Shown here: piece by piece, positions 36,701-45,069 of the stretch
Numbering within the stretch: position 1 is the first letter of the stretch
Layout of the letters: each line of letters starts with the position of its first letter
Origin: Gammaproteobacteria bacterium
GTDB taxonomy: Bacteria; Pseudomonadota; Gammaproteobacteria; Pseudomonadales; Pseudohongiellaceae
NCBI GenBank assembly: GCA_041395725.1
Contig: JAWKZW010000001.1
Location: 4,036,501-4,100,500, forward strand
Direction: 5' to 3'
DNA: 64,000 nucleotides
Translations under genes and position numbers: made by a program
The notes under the pieces: model-generated
Seen by the model: the letters and a program-made list of their open reading frames with translations, nothing else
Database searches by the model: none
What the model was told of the DNA's origin: nothing

Positions 36701-37341
36701 GCATCGAAATCCTCCGGCCTGAGGAATCTGACATCATTGGTCGCCACTACCGGGCACTCTTCCTGCAAGGCCAGCTGTATAGCCGCTTCGATGTAATCTT
36801 CTTCACCATTGCGACCGGTGCGCTGCAACTCTAGGTAGAAGCTGTCGGGAAAAATAGCCAGCCAGTCACGCAGCAACAGCGCCGCACGCTCCTGTTCGTC
36901 TTCAAGCAGCGCCTTGCCCACGTCACTGTGCCTGGCACCGGAAAGTGCAATAAGACCGGATGCCGCTTCTCTAAGCCAGCTTTTCTCCAGGTGCACCTCG
37001 GCGTGCGTGGACTTCTCGGTATAGGCCCGGGAAATCAGTCGCGTGAGATTGAGATAACCCTCCCGGTTCCTGACCAGTAACGCCAGCTGCGATTCGTTTT
37101 CGTGTTCATCGATGACCTTGATATCACAGCCACAGATCGGCTTGATGCCCTGGGCCATTGCCGTCGAGTAAAACTTGATCAGACCGAACAGGTTACCCAG
37201 GTCGGTGACCGCCAACGCCGGCATGGCAAGCTCAGCGGCCGATGCGATAAGCGGCTTGATCGTGACGATACTGTCACTGATGGAGAATTCAGTATGGAGC
37301 CGCAGGTGAACAAAGCAGCTGGTTGGGGAGGATTCAGGCAT
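33757..37341 (-). CDS. dnaE: DNA polymerase III subunit alpha DnaE
   Basis: Replicative polymerase. The 1194-residue protein has an N-terminal PHP domain (FVHLRLHTEFS), the palm with catalytic aspartates in MPDFDVDFCMDGRD, the GPGRGSGAGSIVAWALGITDLDPL segment, helix-hairpin-helix region, beta-clamp-binding region and an OB domain. It is slightly longer than E. coli DnaE (1160). ATG 37341 gives the family start; four codons upstream lies another in-frame start at 37353. Between dnaE and rnhB is a 132-base gap with a GAGAACCTCTGA fragment (37404-37416) resembling the palindromic repeat family. Confidence 0.97.
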   Translation of the reverse strand: MPESSPTSCFVHLRLHTEFSISDSIVTIKPLIASAAELAMPALAVTDLGNLFGLIKFYSTAMAQGIKPICGCDIKVIDEHENESQLALLVRNREGYLNLTRLISRAYTEKSTHAEVHLEKSWLREAASGLIALSGARHSDVGKALLEDEQERAALLLRDWLAIFPDSFYLELQRTGRNGEEDYIEAAIQLALQEECPVVATNDVRFLRPEDFDAHELRVCINERRTLDDPRRSHNYSDQQYLRSAEEMQTLFADIPEAIENSVEIARRCNLALNLYQPHLPNYPVPDGSGVDDYFRRLSREGLEARLVEIFDPGSEDYPTRSGPYYERLDLELQTIIQMGFPGYFLIVMEFIQWAKNNGIPVGPGRGSGAGSIVAWALGITDLDPLRYDLLFERFLNPERVSMPDFDVDFCMDGRDRVIQHVAELYGKEAVSQIITFGTMAAKAVVRDVGRVQGKSYALADKLSKLIPFEPGMTLARALEQEPQLREFIDSDDDAQEIMEMAHKLEGIVRNVGKHAGGVVIAPTRLTDFTPLYCDENGESLVTQFDKNDVETAGLVKFDFLGLRTLTIIDWAVKMINAGAPDGTEINIGRIPLDDEEVYGLLKKANTTAVFQLESRGMKDLIKRLQPSCFEDIIALVALFRPGPLQSGMVDDFIDRKHGRARVNYPHPDLEPVLKNTYGVILYQEQVMQIAQVLASYTLGGADMLRRAMGKKKPEEMDRQRTIFMQGAEQRGVDKKLAGSIFDLMEKFAGYGFNKSHSAAYALVSYQTAWLKTHYPAHYMAAVLTADMQNTDKIVTLIDECRSMGLPLVHPDVNIGAHNFTVNDRGEIVYGLGAIKGMGQGPISAITEARARGGVFTSLLDFCSRVEGHSVNKRALEALIRSGALDSVLDGNDADTTRAVLTACLDETLRAAEQSSRNQAIGVDDMFGAIEPVRSNSDISPQAVLKSGVRPWSEQQRLTAERDTLGLYLSGHPVDEYLPELEQFVADRIVNLKPEKETQLVAGLVHSVRTMKSKKGDTIAFVVLDDKSGRFEASVFAKEYEKYRDLLTKDSILVVECQVSEDDYSGGMRGRVKEIFTLQDFRQARARRLNIHLEARALNADFCDELATILAPYRIDASLKLVEARMDAGSGSQSNHQATEGGSGRRGCLIAARYRREDSEGCIIFGHQWTVAVSDDLLQRLKAEFGKQHISVQY

Positions 37342-37473
37342 TTGTCGGCACATCGGGCGGTTCGAGTCAGTGAGTCTGACTATACCGGTTTTTCTGCAGT
37401 TTGTTTAGAGAACCTCTGAGTAACCGCCCGTTGACTGCCGCACAGTTCTGCAGGGCTTCCTGCGCCTTAAAAC

Positions 37474-38094
37474 CTACAGCAGATCCGCTACCGGTTTAAA
37501 GGAACGGCGATGTTCGGGACAGGGGCCAAGCCGCGCGAGCGCCTCCAGGTGGGCGCGGGTCGGATACCCCTTGTGCTGAGCGAAGCCGTAACCCGGGTAG
37601 CGCAATTCCAACGCATCCATTGACTGGTCGCGGGATACCTTGGCAAGAATTGAAGCGGCCGCGATGCATTGCAATTTTGCATCCCCCTTGACTATCGCGG
37701 CCGACTGGTAGGCCCAGTCGGGGCAACGATTGCCATCTACCAGAACGAATCCCGGGGTTGTGGCCAGTGCATCCACTGCCCGGCGCATGGCCAGCAGACT
37801 CGCCTGCAGAATATTCAGCCCGTCTATTTCAGCCACCGACGCTCGGGCGATGGCATACGCAGTTGCCCGTTCGGTGATTTCTTCAAAACACCGGGCCCGC
37901 CTGCTGGCATTCAACTTCTTCGAGTCGTTCAGGCCTGTCACTGGTTTCCTGGCATCCAGGATAACGGCTGCCGCAACCACATCACCGGCCAGAGGTCCCC
38001 GGCCCGCCTCATCAACCCCGGCCAGCAGCTGACAGCCAAGCGCCAGCGGAGGCAGCTCAAAACTTCGTTGCGGGTCAATTAACAGTGCCTCCAT
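37474..38094 (-). CDS. rnhB: Ribonuclease HII
   Basis: Removes ribonucleotides and RNA primers from DNA. The 206-residue protein has the type-2 RNase H motif AGVDEAGRGPLAGDVVAAAV, LNDSKKLNASRR, the VDGNRCP segment and the catalytic acid in AKVSRDQSMDALE. ATG 38094 lies 21 bases after the lpxB stop; a longer frame to 38220 would overlap lpxB with non-family sequence. Gene order lpxB-rnhB-dnaE is conserved from E. coli to Pseudomonas. Confidence 0.96.
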   Translation of the reverse strand: MEALLIDPQRSFELPPLALGCQLLAGVDEAGRGPLAGDVVAAAVILDARKPVTGLNDSKKLNASRRARCFEEITERATAYAIARASVAEIDGLNILQASLLAMRRAVDALATTPGFVLVDGNRCPDWAYQSAAIVKGDAKLQCIAAASILAKVSRDQSMDALELRYPGYGFAQHKGYPTRAHLEALARLGPCPEHRRSFKPVADLL

Positions 38095-38114
38095 AAATGG
38101 TGTCAACCGCGTTC

Positions 38115-39263
38115 TCAGGGGCTGCCCAACAGGCCAAGCACCGCCTCTGCCGCCCGCCTGTTGGCCTGCCTGGCTATCGACTGCCGCATCTGTTCGAAAC
38201 GATGCAGGCGACCATCCCAACTGCCTGGATCAGCGAGAAAACGTTGGATCTCGCCAAACAGGTTCTCCGTGGTGGCCTCGTGCTGCATATACTCGGGAAC
38301 CAGCATTTCACCGGCCAGCAGATTGGGCAGCCCGACATAAGGCACCTTTAATATCCGTGACGCCAGAGCATAAGTCAGGGGAGCGACCTTGTAGCAGATG
38401 ACCATAGGTTTCCCCAGCAACATGGTTTCCAGGCTGGCTGTTCCAGACGCCAGCAATACCAGGTCCGCCGCCCTGATAGCATGCTGAGCCTGACCATCGA
38501 GCAGCCTGACACTGGCCTTGCCCTGCCGGGCGGCGATAAGGGCTTCAATCTCTTGTCGCAATCCAGGATTGGCACAGGGAATGACAAAAACCGGTACCTG
38601 CGGCAACACCTGGCAACGCTCTGCCACGTCGAGAAACAGCGGGGTCAGTCGTTTCACCTCGCTGCTCCGACTACCTGGCAGCAAGGCGATCACAGTGTCC
38701 TTCCCGTCCAGTCCGCAGGCAGCGCGTGCGGCATCACGGTCCGAATGCCCTTCGATCTGATCGGCCAGCGGGTGGCCGACACATTCAGCCGGTATACCGT
38801 GGGTTGCGTAGATTGACAACTCAAAGGGAAACAACACCAGCATCAGATCTACCGCCTGCCTGATCTTGCGCAGGCGTTTTTCACCGTAGGCCCACACGCT
38901 GGGGCTCACGTAGTGCACAGTCCTGATACCATGATTTTTAAGGTATTTTTCGAAGCGGGTATTGAATCCTGGCGAATCAACGCCGACAAACACGTCAGGA
39001 GGGTTGTTCAAAAAATGTGCTTTGAGCTGCCGATCGATGGACAGCAGTTCCGGCAGGCGGCTCAATGGTTCAACGAACCCCATAACCGACAGTCGCTCCA
39101 TCGGGAAGAGGCTGTGAAATCCAAGCTCCATCATAGCCGGCCCACCGATACCTTCGAAACGGGCGTCCGGGTACCGTTTCAGCATTTCCCGCATAAAACC
39201 GGCGCCTAAGTTGTCACCGGACTTTTCCCCGGCCACCATGCCGATAAGCAAACTGTTACCCAT
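38115..39263 (-). CDS. lpxB: Lipid-A-disaccharide synthase LpxB
   Basis: Glycosyltransferase that joins UDP-2,3-diacylglucosamine and lipid X in lipid A synthesis at the inner membrane. The 382-residue length equals that of E. coli LpxB. Visible family segments are MVAGEKSGDNLGAGFMREM, GIGGPAMMELG, VGVDSPGFNTR, HYVSPSVWAYGEKR and LLPGSRSSEVKRL. The gap to lpxA (39264-39328) contains CAGGCTGTTGGGAAA, a possible fragment of the palindromic repeat family. Confidence 0.97.
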   Translation of the reverse strand: MGNSLLIGMVAGEKSGDNLGAGFMREMLKRYPDARFEGIGGPAMMELGFHSLFPMERLSVMGFVEPLSRLPELLSIDRQLKAHFLNNPPDVFVGVDSPGFNTRFEKYLKNHGIRTVHYVSPSVWAYGEKRLRKIRQAVDLMLVLFPFELSIYATHGIPAECVGHPLADQIEGHSDRDAARAACGLDGKDTVIALLPGSRSSEVKRLTPLFLDVAERCQVLPQVPVFVIPCANPGLRQEIEALIAARQGKASVRLLDGQAQHAIRAADLVLLASGTASLETMLLGKPMVICYKVAPLTYALASRILKVPYVGLPNLLAGEMLVPEYMQHEATTENLFGEIQRFLADPGSWDGRLHRFEQMRQSIARQANRRAAEAVLGLLGSP

Positions 39264-39328
39264 GTGATAAAACCTGAGATTGATTGTCGGGCACAGTGCG
39301 CGGATTTAACAGGCTGTTGGGAAATCGT

Positions 39329-40099
39329 TCAGCGGTGAATCCCTTTCTCGGAGGCTTGCAGTGAATCAATGAGCACCTGCAGATCGCTGCACTTTGCTTT
39401 CATGGACTCCAGGGTATCAATAGCTTCCTCGAGACTCAGGCCACGCTTATAGATAATCTTGAACGCGGTCCGGATAGCCTTGATGGAATCGCGATCGAAA
39501 CCGCGACGTTCCAGGCCAATGGCATTGATACTTCGCACCGCAGCTGGGTTTCCACTGATAATTATGTAAGCCGGAACGTCATTGGTGATATGAGTCATCC
39601 CACCTACCATGGCGTGGGCACCAATCTTGAGAAACTGGTTAACACCGGCATAACCACCCAGTATTGCCCAATCCGCCACCTGGACGTGACCGGATATTCC
39701 TACGTTATTCGCGAACACGGTGTTACTGCCGACCACACAATCGTGCGCAATGTGGACGTAGGGCATTAGAAGATTATCATTTCCGATAACCGTAACGCCG
39801 CCTCCTGCCGCGGTCCCCCGGTGCAGCGTGACTCCCTCGCGAAAGGTATTGTTATCACCGATCTCCAGCCAGGTTTCCTCACCCTGGTATTTTTTGTCGG
39901 CCGGATCCTCCCCAACAGACGAAAACTGGAAGATCGTGTTGTTTGCGCCGATTCGTGTATTGGCGCGAATAACCACGTGTGACCCGATCTTTGTTCCTGA
40001 CTCAATCGTTACCTGTGGCCCTATTATCGACCAGGGTCCCACCGATACGCCGTCCGCGAGTTCGGCCGAGGGATCAATTTGCGAACTGGGATCAATCAA
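39329..40099 (-). CDS. lpxA: UDP-N-acetylglucosamine acyltransferase LpxA
   Basis: Catalyses the first acylation of lipid A synthesis. The 256-residue protein has an N-terminal left-handed beta-helix of hexapeptide repeats, the catalytic-histidine region HIAHDCVVG and the GGMTHITNDVP turn, then a helical C-terminal domain. The start is TTG 40099: AGGAAGG lies six bases upstream, the N-terminus MIDPSSQIDPSAEL aligns with the family, and it overlaps the fabZ stop by eight bases. Coupled translation with fabZ is likely. Confidence 0.96.
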   Translation of the reverse strand: MIDPSSQIDPSAELADGVSVGPWSIIGPQVTIESGTKIGSHVVIRANTRIGANNTIFQFSSVGEDPADKKYQGEETWLEIGDNNTFREGVTLHRGTAAGGGVTVIGNDNLLMPYVHIAHDCVVGSNTVFANNVGISGHVQVADWAILGGYAGVNQFLKIGAHAMVGGMTHITNDVPAYIIISGNPAAVRSINAIGLERRGFDRDSIKAIRTAFKIIYKRGLSLEEAIDTLESMKAKCSDLQVLIDSLQASEKGIHR

Positions 40100-40535
40100 C
40101 CTGAACCTTCCTTTCCGCGCACATGATATTCATTGTTGTAACCAGTTCATCGTCAACCTTCGCTGTACACTTGAATTTGTAGATCCCTTTTCTGGCAGTT
40201 TCGATTTCTGCCATCAGGGTCAACCGGTCACCGGGAACCACGGGGCGACGCAAACGCACATTATCGGCGCCAACAAAATAATACAGATAACCGTCCTTGG
40301 GCTTTTTTTCCTGACTTTTAAACCCCAGCACACCAGCCACCTGGGCAAGCGCTTCGATAATCAACACACCTGGCATGATCGGTTCATGGGGAAAGTGGCC
40401 CATAAAGAACGGCTCATTTACAGTCACATTCTTGTAGCCCACAATCGACTTACCCAACTCAATCTCCACAATCCTGTCAACCAACAGGAACGGGTACCGC
40501 TGCGGCAAATATTCCTTGATTTCCTCAATCGTCAT
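40092..40535 (-). CDS. fabZ: 3-hydroxyacyl-ACP dehydratase FabZ
   Basis: Dehydrates 3-hydroxyacyl-ACP in fatty acid elongation; it competes with LpxA and LpxD for the same precursor. The 147-residue hot-dog-fold protein has the catalytic histidine in GHFPHEPIMPGVL and the glutamate in IEALAQVAG. ATG 40535 gives the family start MTIEEIKEYLPQRYPF; the frame is open to 40610 but the additional 25 residues are not family sequence. Confidence 0.96.
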   Translation of the reverse strand: MTIEEIKEYLPQRYPFLLVDRIVEIELGKSIVGYKNVTVNEPFFMGHFPHEPIMPGVLIIEALAQVAGVLGFKSQEKKPKDGYLYYFVGADNVRLRRPVVPGDRLTLMAEIETARKGIYKFKCTAKVDDELVTTMNIMCAERKVQVD

Positions 40536-40593
40536 TATCACTTCTAGTCCTCTCTCTGCTGCCTGCGCGCCTTTCAAGTTGGCTAACAGCCTG

Positions 40594-41616
40594 CTAATTC
40601 TTGCTTTCAAGCCGGCTCAAGCGTTTGGCCATGCTGTCCAGCTGGTTAAATCGAATGGCATTCCGACGCCATTGGGTTGAGCTGACGATACCCGTGCCCG
40701 AAGAATAATCTCCAGCCTCGGTTATGCTCTTACTGACCAACGACATGGCGCTTACCCTGACCCTGTCAACAATCCGTATATGCCCCACGACGCCTGAGCC
40801 GCCGCCCAGCACACAGTACCGCCCAACCTCGGCACTGCCCGCAACTGCCGCACAGCCGCATATCACAGTATGTGCCCCGATCCTTGCATTATGCCCAATC
40901 TGAACCTGGTTATCTATTTTAACCCCTTGTTCAATAATGGTATCTTCAATGGCACCACGATCTATTGTAGAACCGGCGCCGATCTCTACATCGTCACCCA
41001 CCAGCACACCGCCCAACTGATGAATCTTGACCGATTTCTGCCCGTCAAACGCAAACCCGAATCCATCAGCACCAATAGTGGCACCCGAATGGACGATCAC
41101 ATTGTTACCCAGCCGTACACCGTGATAGAGAGACACATTGGCAAACAAACGGCAATTGACTCCAATCTGGCAGCCTTCACCGATAAAAGTACCAGCACCG
41201 ATACGGGTTCCGGAATCCAGGCTGACACCCCCTTCGATTACCGCGTTGGCACCAATGGAAACATTGTCGGCCAGACGGGCGGAGGAAGAAACGGAGGCGC
41301 TGGGGTGGATGCCCTGGGGGGGGACCGGTGTGGCGTCAAAGAGCTGTGTCGCCTGGGCGAAACTGACATAGGGTGCCGAAGATATCAACTTGCTTACTGG
41401 ACAGGCCTCAGCAAACTTCTCTTCTAAAATCACGGCAGATGCACGGCACTCGGCTAACTGCCTGGTATACGAGGGATTGCTGAGAAAGCAGAGTTTTCCC
41501 GGCGCTCCCGTGGTGAGAGTCGCCAGACCGCTGATAAGGCAGTCTTTGTCCCCGACCAGCCTGACACCGAGCAGGTCTGCAAGTGTGCCAAGTGTATAAC
41601 TTTTTTCGTCACTCAC
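40594..41616 (-). CDS. lpxD: UDP-3-O-(3-hydroxyacyl)glucosamine N-acyltransferase LpxD
   Basis: Adds the N-linked acyl chain in lipid A synthesis. The 340-residue protein (E. coli 341) has a uridine-binding N-terminal domain (FLSNPSYTRQL), a long hexapeptide-repeat beta-helix with IGADGFGFAFDG and the catalytic-histidine segment QIGHNARIGAHTVICGCAAVAGS, and a C-terminal helical extension. It follows skp by 35 bases and leads to fabZ and lpxA. Confidence 0.97.
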   Translation of the reverse strand: MSDEKSYTLGTLADLLGVRLVGDKDCLISGLATLTTGAPGKLCFLSNPSYTRQLAECRASAVILEEKFAEACPVSKLISSAPYVSFAQATQLFDATPVPPQGIHPSASVSSSARLADNVSIGANAVIEGGVSLDSGTRIGAGTFIGEGCQIGVNCRLFANVSLYHGVRLGNNVIVHSGATIGADGFGFAFDGQKSVKIHQLGGVLVGDDVEIGAGSTIDRGAIEDTIIEQGVKIDNQVQIGHNARIGAHTVICGCAAVAGSAEVGRYCVLGGGSGVVGHIRIVDRVRVSAMSLVSKSITEAGDYSSGTGIVSSTQWRRNAIRFNQLDSMAKRLSRLESKN

Positions 41617-41651
41617 CTGGCAACTACCCGCAGCTTCAACGTATTAAACGT

Positions 41652-42167
41652 TTAGTTCTGATTTAATTCGTTAATCTTCGCGGTCACTTTGGGAGTGATA
41701 TCCAACACCGGGTCTGCATAAGCGACACCGGTCGCATTCAGAATCAGATCGTACCCGCCTTCTGCCACCACATCAGTAATGGCCTCGGTAAGGGTTCCGC
41801 GCATGCTCTCTACAAACTGCTGGTTTTTTTGCTGCAATGCCTGCTGAACCCGCTCGGAAATCAGCTGCAATTGAAGCTGTTTTTCCTGTGCATCGGCATT
41901 CATCTGACGAATTTCCGACTCGCTCATGATTGCTTCGTCCTGCTGAAACTTCTGCTGCAAGGCGACCAGTTCCTCCTGCAGGGTCTGGGCGCGACGCTCA
42001 TCGCCGGAAAACTCTGACTGCAACTCTTCCTGAACAACCCGCGCAGCTTCCGAATTAAACAACGCCTGTTCAAGGTTTATGATGCCGATCTTGGTGTCCT
42101 GGGCCATGACAAAGCCCGGAACTAAGGTCAAACTCACCAGCAACATCAAGGATTTAACTGTTTTCAC
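41652..42167 (-). CDS. skp: Periplasmic chaperone Skp/OmpH family
   Basis: Periplasmic trimeric holdase that carries unfolded outer-membrane proteins toward BamA. With GTG 42167 the protein has 171 residues: a signal peptide cleaved near VMA-QD, then the core beginning TKIGIINLEQAL and a long Gln/Glu-rich helical region forming the tentacles, ending with the QN tail. GTG is chosen because GGAGA sits six bases upstream and it places the signal peptide correctly; the frame is open to 42260 without family sequence. It lies between bamA and lpxD. Confidence 0.94.
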   Translation of the reverse strand: MKTVKSLMLLVSLTLVPGFVMAQDTKIGIINLEQALFNSEAARVVQEELQSEFSGDERRAQTLQEELVALQQKFQQDEAIMSESEIRQMNADAQEKQLQLQLISERVQQALQQKNQQFVESMRGTLTEAITDVVAEGGYDLILNATGVAYADPVLDITPKVTAKINELNQN

Positions 42168-42336
42168 GTACCGTCTCCAAAAAAATCTAAGCCCTGCCGG
42201 GCAATTGGCTGAATCTACTGCTTTTCTGTTCAATCTAGCGTTCAGGTTGTCGCAACCCAATAGTGCGCTCCGCCCCTGTATTCTCCGGCCCCGGGGGCCT
42301 TCGCCGCGCGAAGGCTGCTAATTCTACGCCACCCTG

Positions 42337-44991
42337 TCAGAATCCGGTACCAACAGTGAAATCGAATGATTTCGTGTCATCATTCAGACCTTCCTTCAAC
42401 GGTGTCGCCAGATAGAAGGTCAACGGCCCGAACGGTGACAGGTAGGTAACACTGATACCGGCAGCGAACCGCAATTCCCCTGCGTCAAAGTCACTGCAGT
42501 TGCGCAACAGCTGTTGAGTCTGGGTACAGTTGGAGGAAAATACGTTTCCGCCATCAATGAAGAACGCTGACCGGACCTGATTGCGATTTGGTACAAAAGG
42601 CAGCGGAAACATCAACTCCAGGCTCCCCGTGGTCAGTATATTACCACCAAAGCTGTCGAAATCACGATCCAGGAACTGTTCCTCTATCGCCAGCGCCAGT
42701 TGCTCGTTGCCTAATTCATCCAGAATCGTGGTGGTCTCATAGCCGACAACATTCTCCGCATACTCGGCAAAACCCTCGAAATCCCGGATAATTTCACCGT
42801 TCTCGTCGCGGGCCAGCGTGGATGGTATATTCTGGAAACGGTAGCGTCGCCCGGGCGTACTCTGCGGGCCAAGGCTGTTCTCATCAAAGCCCCTGACCAC
42901 CCCCTGCGCGGTTATCCCTCCGGCAAAAAAGTGCTGAAAGAACGGCATCTCGTTGGATTTACCGTAACCAAACCCATAGCCAAGGTTGTAGCGCAATGCC
43001 ACCACCCAGTCACGGTTGTCGCTGATGGGCCAGTACATCTGCCCTTGATAATTGATGGTGGCGTATTCCAGATCACTGCCGGGCAGGCTGACCTCCACTG
43101 CCAGTGAGTGCAGCGAACCCGCATTGGGTAACTGCCCGCGGTTCAACGTATTACGAAACCAGGTTCCGGTGACAGTAAAATTATCAAAGGTATCACCATT
43201 GCGGTCAATGAAGCCCGGCTCAGGGTATTTCCGCAAGGCTGAATCGGGCAGATCATTTACATTACCCAGCACCGCGTCCTGAACAGGCCCTTGCCAGGGA
43301 TTGTTGTTGGCGGGGGAAATAACATACTGATCAATCCCCTGAAAGAAAACCGGACTGGCCTGAATTTCCTGCACAGAACCGAATCCGGAACTCAGTTCCG
43401 TATGGGAATACCCGATGTCAAAACCAAGGGCTTCCACCTCGCTCATCGGATAGCTGAAATTGAAACCCGCCCCGTACGAACTGGTATTGAAACTGGAAAT
43501 ATTGAACGGCGACTCAACTTCCTGGGCAAATATATTAAAGCCCCGGCTCACCCCGTCAGGCGTGTAATAGGGATCCAGATACTGGATATTCAGGCTCTGG
43601 CTGAAACGACTGCGGTTGAGACCGAACCCGATTGTTTTGCCAGTGCCAAGAAAATTCTGCGCCTGCAGGGAAGTGCTGACGAAAAAGTTTCCAGCGCCGC
43701 CCCCTACGGAAAAATTTACCGAGCCGAAATTCTGTTCCACCACATCATAATTCACATCGATCTGATCTTCCGTGCCCGGCACCTCGACAGTGGCAACTTC
43801 AACGGTTTCGAAATAGCCAAGCCGCTCCAGACGCACCTTCGACTGTTCGATCTGCTGGCTGGAGGCCGGCGCGCTTTCCAACTGACGCATTTCACGTCGC
43901 AGTACTTCATCAGCCGTGGAGAGATTGCCGTTGAAATTTATGCGGTTGACATAGGTACGATTACCCGGCTCGACGAAAAACGTCACGTCGACGGTGTTTT
44001 CACCCTCGTTGATCTCCGGAATACCGGTCGATGCGGCAAATGCGTATCCGAGGTTCCCCAGAAATTGCACCATGATCTCTTCTGTACCGGTGACCAGAGC
44101 CTGCGAATAGATCTGCCCTGGCCTGACAAAGACCGCTGCCCGCAGCAGTGCTTCGGCATCCACCAGATCGCCGGCCAGCTCCACCTCATTGATAGTGTAC
44201 TGAGGGCCCTCATTCACATTGACGGTGATATAGATTTCTTCTTTGTCGGGCGTAATGGAGATAGGCGTGGAATCGATACTAAACTCAACGTAGCCGTTAT
44301 CCAGATAAAAAGATTCGAGACGCTCGAGATCACCGGAAAACTGCTCCCGGGAATACCGATCACGCCGACTCAGAAACAGCCAGAAGGGCTTTGTACCCTG
44401 CTCAAATAATTCGAGCAGCACCTCGTCTTCAAAAGCATCATTGCCGACAATGTTGATATGCTGAATCCGGCTTTCTTCACCTTCGTTGATGTCCAGATTG
44501 ATGGCAACGCGGTTCCTTGGCAGCTCCTCGACCTCAATCTCCACTGTAGCACCGTAGCGCCCCCGCGAAGAATAAACATCCTGAATACCCTGCCGGATCG
44601 CCTCCAGTGTGGCGCGGGTAAATATCTGCCCTTCGGCTATTTCCGCCGTCGCCATGTTGTCAATGATCTGCTCGGTTTCCAGAACACTGTTACCCTCGAT
44701 ATTGATTTCCGCAACCGAAGGACGTTCCAGGATACTGATGACCAGCAGGTTCCCGTCACGCAGCACTTCAATATCATCAAAGTAGCCGGAGTCAGAAAGC
44801 GCCCTGATAATGTCAGCTGCCACATCGGGCGTTACTTCATCACCTATACCAACCGGTAGAAGCCCATAAATAACACCCGGTGAAACCCGCTGATAGCCAT
44901 CGATGATTATGTCAGCGATAGTGAAATTCTGGGCATAAGACGAATTGGCAATTCCAATGAATAATAGGAGACCAAGACAAAGTTTTTTCAT
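42337..44991 (-). CDS. bamA: Outer membrane protein assembly factor BamA
   Basis: Central pore of the BAM complex that folds beta-barrel proteins into the outer membrane. The 884-residue precursor has a signal peptide ending SYA-QN, five POTRA domains (to about residue 420) and a C-terminal 16-strand barrel with the conserved VRGF motif in loop 6 (GVVRGFDENSLGP) and a terminal phenylalanine. It is longer than E. coli BamA (810), with extended barrel loops. ATG 44991 gives a normal signal peptide; an in-frame TTG two codons earlier is unnecessary. Confidence 0.96.
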   Translation of the reverse strand: MKKLCLGLLLFIGIANSSYAQNFTIADIIIDGYQRVSPGVIYGLLPVGIGDEVTPDVAADIIRALSDSGYFDDIEVLRDGNLLVISILERPSVAEINIEGNSVLETEQIIDNMATAEIAEGQIFTRATLEAIRQGIQDVYSSRGRYGATVEIEVEELPRNRVAINLDINEGEESRIQHINIVGNDAFEDEVLLELFEQGTKPFWLFLSRRDRYSREQFSGDLERLESFYLDNGYVEFSIDSTPISITPDKEEIYITVNVNEGPQYTINEVELAGDLVDAEALLRAAVFVRPGQIYSQALVTGTEEIMVQFLGNLGYAFAASTGIPEINEGENTVDVTFFVEPGNRTYVNRINFNGNLSTADEVLRREMRQLESAPASSQQIEQSKVRLERLGYFETVEVATVEVPGTEDQIDVNYDVVEQNFGSVNFSVGGGAGNFFVSTSLQAQNFLGTGKTIGFGLNRSRFSQSLNIQYLDPYYTPDGVSRGFNIFAQEVESPFNISSFNTSSYGAGFNFSYPMSEVEALGFDIGYSHTELSSGFGSVQEIQASPVFFQGIDQYVISPANNNPWQGPVQDAVLGNVNDLPDSALRKYPEPGFIDRNGDTFDNFTVTGTWFRNTLNRGQLPNAGSLHSLAVEVSLPGSDLEYATINYQGQMYWPISDNRDWVVALRYNLGYGFGYGKSNEMPFFQHFFAGGITAQGVVRGFDENSLGPQSTPGRRYRFQNIPSTLARDENGEIIRDFEGFAEYAENVVGYETTTILDELGNEQLALAIEEQFLDRDFDSFGGNILTTGSLELMFPLPFVPNRNQVRSAFFIDGGNVFSSNCTQTQQLLRNCSDFDAGELRFAAGISVTYLSPFGPLTFYLATPLKEGLNDDTKSFDFTVGTGF

Positions 44992-45069
44992 TATCAATTC
45001 GTACTCAAGTTTAAGCTTTTCAAACTACTATGGCGGGTAGGTTAATCACTTCGGCTGCTGATGTGTTTT

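Noticed and set aside
43291..44409. 372-codon plus-strand frame inside bamA
   Set aside because: Antisense of the POTRA and barrel coding region; no independent support.
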